Assembly: GCF_032884065.1 (NCBI RefSeq)
Contig: NC_088880.1
Coordinates: 24,242,715-24,306,714 of the forward strand
Length of the DNA stretch: 64,000 nt
DNA from: Artemia franciscana
Taxonomy: Eukaryota > Arthropoda > Branchiopoda > Anostraca > Artemiidae
Direction: 5' to 3'
Part shown: piece by piece, positions 38,159 to 47,981 of the stretch
Layout: the number at the start of each line of letters is the position of its first letter
Numbering within the stretch: the stretch's first letter is position 1
Translations under genes and position numbers: made by a program
The notes under the pieces: generated by a model
Databases searched by the model: none
What the model saw: only the letters and a program-made list of their open reading frames with translations
What the model was told of the DNA's origin: nothing

Positions 38159-38914
38159 GATTATAGATAAACTAGCCTAATCCTTATTTGTATTATGATC
38201 AGTTAAACATACACATAAAAAATGAGGTTTCACTCATTATTAGGAAATTTAAATCTAGATCTATATAAATTTGAATACAATAGAAACTCAAATTAATCTT
38301 ATATGTACTTCTGTCGTTTTGGCTGAATGGCTTTACAGTAAGGACGATAGTTGTATAAATGTCTTCTAAACCTATATCTGAGTGTCAAATCTTCCTATAT
38401 CATTGGTTTTCCATAGTCTTTCTATTTAATAACATGTCAAAACCTCTGAAAAAAGACGCTCAACTTCAGCTTCAGGATACGTTGAAGAGCAAAAAAACAG
38501 ACAGCCTCTACATACCATTTTGTGAAGCCCAACAGGCGCACACCCAAGAGGGGGGCCTAAGGGGAATTAACCCCCCAAGAAAAAATATATTCTGTTTATG
38601 TAAGTAATGGCATAGAATACCGGTTTTTCCACGGAATTAGTTTTCTGCTGGTTAGCCCAGGGATCCTGGTGCGTCCCCTACCCCATGAATATTTTCTTAG
38701 TGCCCCAGTGAAGTCCAGCAGAAAGGAGGAGTGTCCACACGATTCAAGGTGACAAGATTATGATGTCCCAGAAGACTGGTGTTTGAGCTGCTAACCGATT
38801 ATTGTGGGAGAAAACCACAGACTGCTTGATGCTAAGGGTCGAACAGATGACCATCATTGGTGAAGCCCAGGAGAAGGAACCATTCTATACCATTCAGCAT
38901 TGGCAGGATTATGA
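38159..38914. other. Non-coding stretch, no gene recognised
   Basis: The 82-codon plus frame at 38359-38607 has no recognised domain. The part from 38640 to 38914 is less AT-rich and of unknown origin; the right end of this stretch runs into a segment paralogous to 49740 onward. Confidence 0.4.
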
Positions 38915-39498
38915 TATATTGGCAGAAGAGTGCTAGAGCAGCTAACAAGTACGAAGGTCTTTCAAATATTACAAGAAGGATGCTCAACCAAAGGATCATG
39001 GATACCACTCCGCGAGACTAAAGGGAGTGAAGGTGAGCTTGCCCCAAATTAAAGCAGGTTACTTATATTTTTCTAACAAGGCTACTATTTGGGGAGGAGG
39101 GGAAGCTTAGGCTGTTTTACGGTTTTCAAGATTAGCTTAAAGCACTCAAAAAGGCCTACTTTTTGCATTCAAATGTGATGTTCTAAGATGCACCTAAGCA
39201 CCCATCGAGTCTGATAAAATACTGCCCACCTACGTAAGGATGAATTCACGAATTTTTGAAAGAATGTTGAAGCTGTCAGTGAAACGTACCATTCTTTTTC
39301 TTTTTATGTTACTTCCTGCACAATAAGCGTTTTCTTTCAGAAATTCTTTGTAACTGAATTTACTGACGAAATACCTCAATTTTATATTTATATTGCCTCA
39401 GACAACTTTTATAACCCTTATAAATCTTATGACCCAAAGTTTACATATAATCCACCAGAGAAAAAGAATAGGAATTTGACATAAAATAGTAGAATCAC
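38915..39498. repeat. Dispersed duplication, left half (paralogue of 49740-50282)
   Basis: Alignable by eye with 49740-50282. Shared words include agcagctaacaag / agtagctaacaag, ttttcaagattag, gttgaagctgtcagtgaaac, aaattctttg and cttatgacccaaagtttaca. It is interrupted at 39499-39513 by the composite insertion and resumes at 43149. Confidence 0.85.
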
Positions 39499-39603
39499 GG
39501 TAATGATTACAAAAATAATGACGAAGACCACACTGCCTTTCCATAATACAACAACAAAAGAGAGAATAATGAGGACTTTTTTCCCAAGACAGTGAACCAA
39601 CAA

Positions 39604-39658
39604 AACCTATTTGAATATTTCGGCCCTATATCTAAGGGCCGTCTTCAGCAAAGAAAAA
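39604..39658 (-). ncRNA. Hammerhead-ribozyme-like motif of a Penelope-like element
   Basis: Read on the minus strand, CTGAAGA (39648-39642) fits the CUGANGA box. It is followed by a five-pair stem GGCCC/GGGCC and then GAAA (39621-39618). After the self-complementary AUAU and a U, CAAAUAG can pair with CUUUG just upstream of CUGAAGA, making stem I. An AUAU stem III is self-complementary, as in the dimer-active hammerheads reported from Penelope-like elements. There is an extra unpaired C before stem II. It lies on the same strand as, and downstream of, the endonuclease frame at 43115-42612. Structure inferred by eye only. Confidence 0.5.
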
Positions 39659-39867
39659 ATAAAAACAATAAAACACTTACAATAAAAGTTCTCAGTTAAA
39701 AATCCATTTTTTTAAAATTAGCCTTGGCATCATTACTTCTTAACGAAAAGTTCAGCCAAGACTGTCTGATAAAAGCTAACATTTTACAAGATAAAAAGGT
39801 TCATTCATTTCACTAACTGTATTTATTAAAAATTGGAATGATTTCTTATTGCGATTAAATAAAAAAA

Positions 39868-42608
39868 AAACTAATTTTTTTAGCTGAAAGTAAGGAGCGA
39901 CATTAAAACTTAAAACGAACAGAAATTACTCCGTATATGAAATGAGTTGTCCCCTCCGCAATCCGTCGCTCTTTACGCTAAAGCTTTTAATTGTTTTAAA
40001 AAGTAGAATTGTGGCAAAGAGTCAAACTTTAGCGTAAAGGGCGAGGGATTGCGGAAGGGACAACTCATTTCATATACGGAGTAATTTCTGTTCGTTTTAA
40101 GTTTTAATGTCGCTCCTTACTTTCAGCTAAAAAAATTAGTTTTTTTTTATTTAATTTCAGAACGTTTTTGAATTAATGCATGTTTGGTTTTGGCTCTCCG
40201 CACATAAATTATTAAAATGAAATTTGTATATTAATTCTTTTTTTGGCTAAATGGCTTTCTCTTAGTTTTGATCAGACGATTTTGAGAAATAAGGGGTGGA
40301 GAAGGAGGCCTAGTTGCCCTCCACTTTTTCGGTTACTTAAAAAGGCAACTAGAACTTTGAATTTTTACCGAACATTTTTATTAGTAAAAAATATACGTAA
40401 CTTAAGAATTAACTTACGTAACAAACTTTCATAACCTTATATTTTTATTATGTATACGAGGGGGTTTGTACCCTCGTTAATACCTCGCTCTTTACACTAA
40501 ATCGTATGTTTTGTCCCAATTCTTTAAGAATGACCCCTGAATCAGAAAGGCCGTAGAATAAATAGTTGAAATTACTAAAAACACTTTAGCATAAAGAGCA
40601 AGGTATTTATCTCCTCCTAAATACCTCGCTCTTTATGCGAGAAAATTTCTTAGGAAATTTTCACAGGCTCGTAACTTTTGATGGGTAAGACTAAACTTGA
40701 TGAAACTTATCAAACAGTTCGTGGTAACGAACTGTAGTGAGGAGCGACCCGGCTCAATAGTAACCAAAACTCTAAAAAGTTGAATTTTGATATCAATAGC
40801 TACATTTTAATACTGATTTTAAATATATAAGTTTCATCAAGTTTAGTATTACCCATCAAAAGTTACGAGCCTGAGAATATTTGCCTTATTTAAGAAAATA
40901 GGGGGAAACACCCCCTAAAAGTCATATAATCTTAACGAAAATCACACCATCAGATTCAGCGTATCAGAGAACCCTATTGTAGAGGTTTCAAGCTCCTATC
41001 TACAAAAATGTGGAATTTTGTATTTTTTGCCAGAAGACAAATCACGGGTGCGTGTTTATTTGTTTTTTTTTGTTTTTTTTTTCCCAGGGGTCATCGTATC
41101 GACCAAGTGGTCCTAAAATGTCGCAAGAGGGCTCATTCTAACGGAAATGAAAAGTTCTAGTGCCCTTTTTAAGTGACCAAAAAATTCGAGGGCATCTAGG
41201 CCCCCTCCAACGCTCATTTTTTTTCCCAGTGTCAACGGATCAAAATTTTGAGATAGCCATTTTGTTCAGCATAGTCGAAAACCATAATAACTATGTATTT
41301 GGGGATGATTTATTTCCCCACAATCCCTGGGGGAGGGGCTGCAAGTTACAAACTTTGACCAGTGTTTACATATAGTAATGGTTATTGGGAAGTGTACAGA
41401 CGTTTTCAGGGGGATTTTATTTTGTTTTGGGGGCGGGGCTGAGGAGAGGGGGCTATGTTGGAGGATCTTTCCTTGGAGGAATCTGTCATGGGGGAAGAAA
41501 AATTCAAGGAAAAGGGCGCATGATTTTCTAGCATTACTATAAGAAAACAATGAAAAATAAACATGAAAACGTTTTTTCAAATGAAAGGAAGGAGTAGCAT
41601 TGAAACTTAAAACGAACAGAGATTATAACGCATATGAGGGGTTCTAAAAATACTTTAGCATAATGAGCGAGGTATTTAGGAGGAGATAAATATCTCGCTC
41701 TTTATACTAAAGTATTTTTAGTAATTTCAACTATTTATTCTACGGCCTTTCTGATTCAGGGGTCATTCTTAAAGAATTGGGACAAAACTTAGGATTTAGT
41801 GTAAAGAGCGAGGTATTAACGAGGATACAAACCCCCTTGTATACATAATGAAAATATAAGATTATGAAAGTTTGTTACGTAAGTTGCTAATTTATAAGTT
41901 ACGTATAATTTTTACTAATAAAAACGTTCGTTAAAAATTAAAAGTTCTAGTTGCCTTTTTAAGCAACCAAAAAATTAGAGGGCAACCTCCTTCTCCACCC
42001 CTTATTTTCAAAATCGTCTGATCAAAACTAAGAGAAAGCCATTTAGCCAAAAAAAGAATTAGTATACAAATTTCATTTTAATAATTTATGTACGGAGAGC
42101 CAAAACCAAACATGCATTAATTCAAAAACGTTCAGAAATCAAATAAAGAAAACTAATTTTTTTAGCTGAAAGTAAGGAGCGACATTAAAACTTAAAACGA
42201 ACAGAAATTACTCCGTATATAAAATGGTTTGTCTCCTCCGCAATCCCTCGCTCTTTACGCTAAAGTTTGATTCTTTGTCACAATTCTACTTTTTAAAACA
42301 ATTAAAAACTTGACTCTTTGCCACAATTCTGCTTTTTAAAACAATTGAAAGCTTTAGCGTAAAGAGCGAGGCATTGCGGAGGGGACAAACCATTTTATAT
42401 ACGGAGTAATTTCTGTTCGTTTTAAGTTTTAATGTCGCTCCTTACTTTCAGCTAAAAAAATTAGTTTTTTTCTATTTAATATATTTAAAATCAGCATTAA
42501 AATGCGATTCTTTTGATGTTGCTATTGTTATCAAAATTTAATTTTTAGAGTTTTGGTTACTATTGAGCCGGGTCGCTCCTTACTACAGTTTGTTACCACG
42601 AACTGTTT
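39868..42608. repeat. Nested GAGCG elements in head-to-head arrangement
   Basis: From the left: a plus-oriented element with its long hairpin (39880-40130) and internal part to about 40640; a plus-oriented scrap to 40706; then a minus-oriented element from its terminal hairpin (atcaaacagttcgtggtaac, about 40706) through its body to its own long hairpin (42130-42470). A plus-oriented terminal piece closes the array (42480-42608, acagtttgttaccacgaact). The outer ends look like one plus-oriented element into which an inverted copy was inserted. Frames 40243-40434, 41160-41375 and 41266-41580 are repeat-derived. Confidence 0.75.
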
Positions 42609-42611
42609 GAT

Positions 42612-43133
42612 ATTTGCTTTCTCTGCAGCTAATCTGATAGTTCTTTTGGGATTGGGCTTGTTTTTGTTCGTTCCTATTTTTGTTTTATTTTGAATTAGAT
42701 TATTTTCTATAATTAATTTTGTGTACATAGGGTTGAGTGTGTATTCACCCAAGTCTCTATTTAGGGATGTATTATTATTTAAGTTTCGTTTGATTTCGAT
42801 TGCCTCGCGGACAGTTTGTTTGATTCCTAGGTCATTGCTAATTAGAATTGTTTCGTCAAATAGAACATAATGGTTTGGATTTTCAAAAATATGATTACTT
42901 AAAGCTGAATCGAAAGATATGGAGTTACTTTTAGACTTTAATGCTTTTTCAATACTTTCTTTGTGTTGCTGTAATCTTGTTCCTAAATTTTGGTGGGTTC
43001 GACCAATGTAATAATTTCCACAACTACATGGTATTTGATACACCCCTCGTAGACGAGTAATTGGGGTTTTATCCTTACCAAAAACCTTAACAAGTCTTGG
43101 GAAAAAAGTCCTCATTATTCTCTCTTTTGTTGT
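42612..43133 (-). pseudogene. Penelope-like retroelement: GIY-YIG endonuclease remnant
   Basis: The minus-strand frame starting at 43115 carries RGVYQIPCSCGNYYIGRTHQ, then LGTRLQQHKESIEKA and SALSNHIFENPNH, and a region rich in Asn and Lys. This is the C-terminal GIY-YIG endonuclease that, with the reverse transcriptase, defines Penelope-like elements. The reverse transcriptase is absent. The frame begins inside the 40-bp inverted repeat that abuts the target duplication, so the copy is 5'-truncated at that point. The last residues of the frame (from about 42610 leftward, QFVV...) are read through the terminal hairpin of the adjoining GAGCG element and are not endonuclease sequence. It is related to, but clearly diverged from, the fragment at 10146. 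Confidence 0.88.
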
Positions 43134-43148
43134 GGTAATGATTACAAA

Positions 43149-43400
43149 TGATAGATATAGCCTAGTAAGTGGTTAAATAATACCAATGGAAAGAAAACAA
43201 GCATTTTCAAATGAAAGTAACGGGGGATGCCAAAACTATAAAAAAACAAGAGAGACATCTCACCCCCAACGTTTTCAACCAGTCAGTAAAATAGTGGCGC
43301 GAAGCACACTATTTTACTGTCTCAAATCTTTTATTCATAAAATCAACGAAAGAAGATTAGTTTCTGTTTGTATAACAAAAATCAAGTAATTCAAATTGAA
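43149..43400. repeat. Dispersed duplication, right half (paralogue of 50298-50530)
   Basis: Continues the segment interrupted at 39498: aacaagcattttcaaatgaa (43197) matches 50341 onward, and the agtaaaatagtggcgcgaag part corresponds to agtaaaatattggtacgaaa near 50496. The tail (tcaacgaaagaagattagtt) also resembles 3796-3830 and 50950-50980. Confidence 0.8.
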
Positions 43401-44056
43401 GTATGACTTCTTGCAGAATAAGCGGTAGTGGCTAATCACTGATCTAAACTTAATGAGTTGACCGTTTTCGATGATATTTTGGCCTGTAATTACCAGCATA
43501 TCATTAATCCATTTCCTGTCCAACTTTTCACCCTCCTTAAAACAATCTCAGCTAGCTGTTATCTTTTGAAACTCACCTGTTTGTGGGTGGTCCTTCTCTA
43601 TGGGAATAAGGGGTCATTCTTGTAATGACCAATAATAGCTTCAATAGCAAAGGTGCTTTAATAATAATAGCCAACAAGAGGATTATTTCGCAACAGAATA
43701 ACTAACTTACTTTCAATTTCTTTAATTTTGTCCTCAGTTGCTCTGATGTTCTTATTGAAATAACTCTAATTGCTTCTTTCCCCTACGTGGATCAGATGCA
43801 ACAATTGTATTTATTAATATTGGTGGTGGTTTAATTTGTTTTTAGTTTAGTGTTTTCTTTTATTTTTATCTTTGTTTCTCTTGTGCTGAGGACGCCTCGT
43901 TTGTATACAGGCGAAATATCCGTGTTTTTTTAGTCTTTCATCTTTTCTCTCTACTGGCCGCAGTCTCGTTTTTTGTCTTTTCATTGAGTTTTACCTCTCT
44001 TTGTTGTTTTTTCATTCTTGCAATTAAACCCAGGTCTTTTCAGTAAAAGGTTGAAA
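43401..44056 (+). mobile_element. Penelope-like pLTR/UTR fragment with second hammerhead-like motif
   Basis: On the plus strand, CTGAGGA (43886-43892) is followed by a stem GCCT/AGGC, then GAAA (43913-43916) and TATC, then CGTG. It matches the layout of the minus-strand motif at 39604-39658, but stem I pairs weakly (one G-C and wobble pairs). The surrounding T-rich text continues to the hAT relic. No protein is seen. The assignment to Penelope-like elements is by motif only. Confidence 0.35.
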
Positions 44057-46473
44057 ATGTCGAAAAAAAACAGTGTATTTTTCAGCTTTGAGGTAAAAAA
44101 AAATGACGAATTAGTGAGGTCAACACGGAAAAAAGTGGTAATAATGATCAGCTGAACATTGCCGGTCCGACTGAACCTTCGACTTCAGCTCAAGAATCAA
44201 TACCAGATGCTGAGGTAGTAGCACACAGACGTGATGAAATAAATATTGACGTTAGAACCTTTTTTTTAAAGAAGAGGTCTGGTTTCCAATGAAATAAAAT
44301 ATAATTTACTGAAAAGGCGTTTTAAACCAAATAAGGACTATCCTTTCCCAGTTCATGTCACAGGCTCAACAACAAGAAAGTTTCAAGTTAGCTGGATGGA
44401 TAAGTACCCTTGCCTAGTATTTTCTTCAGTGAAAAAAGGGTGTTTCTACAAATATTGTGCTTTGTTTGCTTGTAATCAAGCCGGAAGGGGGTCTCAGCAA
44501 AAATTAGGGCAGCTTGTGAAGAAGCCTCACGTGAATTAGAAGCCCTAGACTTTCCTGAAAAAAGCCAAAGACTTTCCTAAACATCAGACACACGCCTACC
44601 ATAAAAACGCTGTTGTTTGGCGGGAAAGTTTTCTGGCAACAGTGAGCAGGCAAAAGTCTTCTATAGTGGAAGTCTTGAACACTCACAAAAGAGATGAAAT
44701 AGAAATAAACAGAAAACGGTTTCTCATTATAAAAACAATACTGTTGTGTGGACGGCAAATACTTGAACTGCGTAGGGACAAGGATTCGGGGAAATTGACC
44801 TTTATAGACCCTGTAATAAACGATCGAAATTTTAGGACCTTGATACTCTATCAGACGAAAGACGATCGAATCATGAAAGAGGTGTTTGGGAAAAGTGCAG
44901 GCAATGTCCAGTACTGGAGCTCCAGAATTCAGAACGAACTAGTTTATATCTGTGGACAGCTCATTACTGGAAAGATGGTTAAGCAAATGAAATCGGCTCG
45001 TTTTCTTTACCATCCTGGACGAGACAACCGACATATCAAGGGACGAACAAATGGCTCTAGGGCTTCAATTTTTGGACACCGAAACTTTTCAGCTCAGGGA
45101 GGGGTTTGTTGAGTGTGCTGTTATTGAAGACTTGTGAGGTGAAAGCTTCAGTCAATTTATCCACAGTCCAACGGAAAAACTTAGGCTTGATATTAAACTA
45201 TGCAGGGGACAAGGATATGATGGGGCTACAAACATGAGTGGACATTTGTCAGGAGCCCTGGCTTTTATCTCGAAGAAATATCCACTCGGCAAGTGTGTTC
45301 ACTGTGTCGACCATTCCTTGAAAATGGTATTGACGGACTCGAGTAAGATCCCCTGATATAAAGCACTGTATGTGCTTTCTATCATAAAGTAGATACACAT
45401 GCGCTTTACATCTTTTTATGTGTGGTTATCCATGAAACAGCGAATTTCTTTCACTTAAGTGCCAAGCGAAGCGCAGTCTTAAAAACTTATGCTGAAGTCA
45501 ATCTGAAAGGAGTTTGTGAAACTCGATGGGTCGAAAGACGCGATACAGATATCAAATCAGTTAATAGTTCTGATCTTTAAGGCCCTAGAAGACATAGAGA
45601 CAAATGGGAACTCTATGGCGTCGTCAAAAGCCAGAAGTCTGCTCAATAGCATCCTGAGCTTGGACTATATAGTAACCCTTATTGTGGATATTTTTCTGGG
45701 ATACACACTGAATTTGTCTAAGCTGCTGCAGTCAGAAAGCATCGATGTGGTTATGTGCATTCATTGTGTCGAAGGTGCGACAGAAATATTTCTAGATACA
45801 CAAATAAGGCGGAGAAGTTCGGTCAGCTGTTTTCACAAGTCACGTGCATTTGCCAGGAACTGGAAATCCCCATTGCCATGCCACGAAAGAGAAATGTCTT
45901 TAACATTTCACATGATATCCCAGCAGAGAAGAACATAAAATCTTACTATCGAGTTTCCGTATTCATCCCATTCATGGACCAACTCATAGAATCACTCGAA
46001 TCTTGATTCATAAAGCACAAAGTTATTCTAAAAGGCCTCAGCGGAACCCTTCATATTTTGTAGTAAAAGAGAATATAAAGAACTGATCAAGTTATATGCC
46101 TCAGATCTAATGAGTTCGGAGTCCGCTATGACGGCTGAGCTTCATCTATGGCAGGCTAAGGGGCTGAAAGTAGCTCCCTGTCTTTTTCCAAAGATGGCAC
46201 TGCAGGGCCCGGCTGAGTGTGAGCGAGGCATATTTCCCAACGTCCATTTGTTACTCCTCATTTTCTGAGTCATCCCAACTTCTACAGCATGTCTTGAGAG
46301 GTCATTTTCTTCAATGGAAAGGCTAAAAACTTATCTCTGCAGCCAAATGGATGAAGGCCGACTATATGGCTTGGCACGTTTGAATGTCCATCGAAATGTT
46401 TCTGTATCAGTGGATGAGATTCTGGAAAAGTTTGCTCTTAGCTCTGCTAGTAGATTGGAACTTACAATATAGG
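44057..46473 (+). pseudogene. hAT-superfamily transposase relic (TTF zinc finger / DUF4371 type)
   Basis: Frames across this span rebuild, with several stops and frameshifts, a transposase-like protein of the ZMYM1/THAP12-like hAT group. In order: a TTF-type zinc-finger segment (FQVSWMDKYPCLVFSSV, CFYKYCALF, about 44375-44470); the long frame 44642-45112 with LLCGRQILELRRDKDSG; then ILDETTDISRDEQMA, GQGYDGATNMSG (about 45210) and HCVDHSLK. After a stop near 45355 come LKGVCETRWVERRDTDI (45500), LEIPIAMPRKRN (45860) and, out of frame, a C-terminal dimerisation segment SSMERLKTYLCSQMDEGRLY (about 46307-46370) ending RLEL. The DETTD and YDGA acidic residues of the catalytic fold are still readable. 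It cannot make an intact enzyme. Terminal repeats were not located. Confidence 0.88.
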
Positions 46474-46796
46474 ATGAGTCTCTACTTCTTGATATATGTG
46501 CTTTTGGTTCTTGTAGATGTTACGCAATAAAATGTGGCTTAATATTCTGTTTTGAAGGATTTGCCCCCCCCCCTGAAATAAATTACTGTGTACATGCCTG
46601 GTATGAACCATATCATTTGGTAAAATTAGTAGACATTTGGCAAAATCGACTGTGGAGGCAGCTTGACTTGCCTTGGTAGCATTATTAGTAAAAACGGTGG
46701 GAGCAGTGAAGATGTTAAAGTAGAATAGATAAAGGCTCAGGGTGTTTTTCACAGTTACAAAAAGTTTGAAAGAATAGGAAGATAAATCTGCAAACC
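46474..46796. other. Spacer, no gene recognised
   Basis: Contains a run of nine C at about 46565. The minus frame 46462-46752 has no recognised domain. Confidence 0.4.
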
Positions 46797-47245
46797 AAGA
46801 TTAGCATATTAGAAGCTCCAGTGAGGACAGTGGTCAAATATGGCTCTGAAGCATGGGTGCTCCGAAAGCAGATGAAGACTTGCTAGATGTTTTCCAGAGA
46901 AACTGCCTACTGATTGTTCTGGGTAGCCAGCTGACTGATTGCAAAGAGTAGGCTGTACGAAACTTTCTAGGGCTATAATAAAAGAAAGGTTAAGATGGCT
47001 AGGGCACGTTGTGGGGATGAAGGATGACAGCTTGCCGAAGATTGTCCTTTTCGACCAACCGTCTAGGGCTAAACGGAAAGCAGGTCGTCTTCGTCTGAGG
47101 TGAGAGGATATCATGAAGAAAAATTTAAAGGAAATAGAAACTTCCTGGGAGGGTGTAAAAGGGAGGCTTTGAATAGATTGGGATAGAGGAGAAGCGTGAG
47201 TGGCTGTGTTGGCCTCAAGCGGCTTGGTGCTGCCTTGAGTTGCTA
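46797..47245 (+). pseudogene. Non-LTR retrotransposon (LINE) C-terminal fragment
   Basis: Plus-strand frames give VVKYGSEAWVLRK, then (after a frameshift near 46880) LLDVFQRNCL, then RLYETF, RAIIKERLRWLGHVVGMKDD and LPKIVLFDQPSRAKRKAGR, followed by a WED block and ETSWEGVKREALNRLGW with small breaks. These are the standard C-terminal motifs of animal LINE ORF2 proteins. It is truncated at the 5' end just after the reverse transcriptase region, as expected for incomplete reverse transcription. It probably belongs to the same family as the minus-strand fragment at 20040-20515. Confidence 0.88.
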
Positions 47246-47981
47246 GCAGTAGTAGTTTCACAGACTCATTTATAGGACATACCCGCCTCAAACAAATCTT
47301 TTGTTTCAACCGAAAAAAAAATTTCGAAAGAAAAATAAAGGGGAAAAACACTGATACAACACTACATATGAGAAAAGTTAGAAGCCCAACAATTATCACA
47401 TCCAAATAAAGAAACGCGTAAATTTGTAAAAAATGTTTTTGATTTGAGATTAGCTTACGCAGCGACAAAACTGACTGTCCCAAATTTGTGTAGTTTATAT
47501 CTAGAAAACAAGCTAGAAAACAAACAAACTGACAAGTGATATTTCCTTATGCCCTTGAACTTTGAAAAAATGTGCTTTACTGGAAACAATAATAACGATC
47601 CATAAATGGAAGATTTTCTTAGGAACAAAAAAGTCCATAATTAGCCTTGAAAAAAATAATAATAATAAGACTCCCAATAATCTGCCAAATAATAGTAAGG
47701 CTCCCAATAATCTTTCACCGACATGACATCAATGACTTGTAGAATACTAGAATACAATTTAAAATCCCCAAAAAATCAAAGCAAGCTTAGTTTGCATTAG
47801 AGCTCCCGTGTTTCAAAATTTTGAAAATATAGATAAGTATTAAAAGTTAGTTTTGTTTTCCAGATATATTCTGCTCTTTACCTCAATCATGAAAACCCAT
47901 TTTATTTTTTAATTAACTTTTTTTCATTTTATGTTTTTCTGAATACGCGGCGAATCTTATTAAAGGCATTCGTCTAGCCTG
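47246..47981. other. Spacer, no gene recognised
   Basis: AT-rich, with a duplicated word 'actcccaataatctgccaaa / ctcccaataatctttca' at about 47670-47720. The 224-codon minus frame at 47483-46809 runs antisense to the LINE fragment and is a shadow of it. Confidence 0.45.

Larger units (their letters stand above)
39499..43148. mobile_element. Composite Penelope-like insertion with 15-bp target-site duplication
   Basis: GGTAATGATTACAAA occurs at 39499-39513 and 43134-43148. Sequence outside both copies is collinear with 49740-50520, where the corresponding empty site reads ggttatgattataaa (about 50283). Inside, a perfect 40-bp inverted repeat (39551-39590 versus 43094-43133) flanks a hammerhead-like motif, nested GAGCG elements and a GIY-YIG endonuclease frame. 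A variable target duplication and inverted partial ends fit Penelope-like elements. Confidence 0.8.

Noticed and set aside
46809..47483. 224-codon minus frame, the longest in the window
   Set aside because: It is the reverse strand of a LINE C-terminus whose plus-strand motifs are clear.
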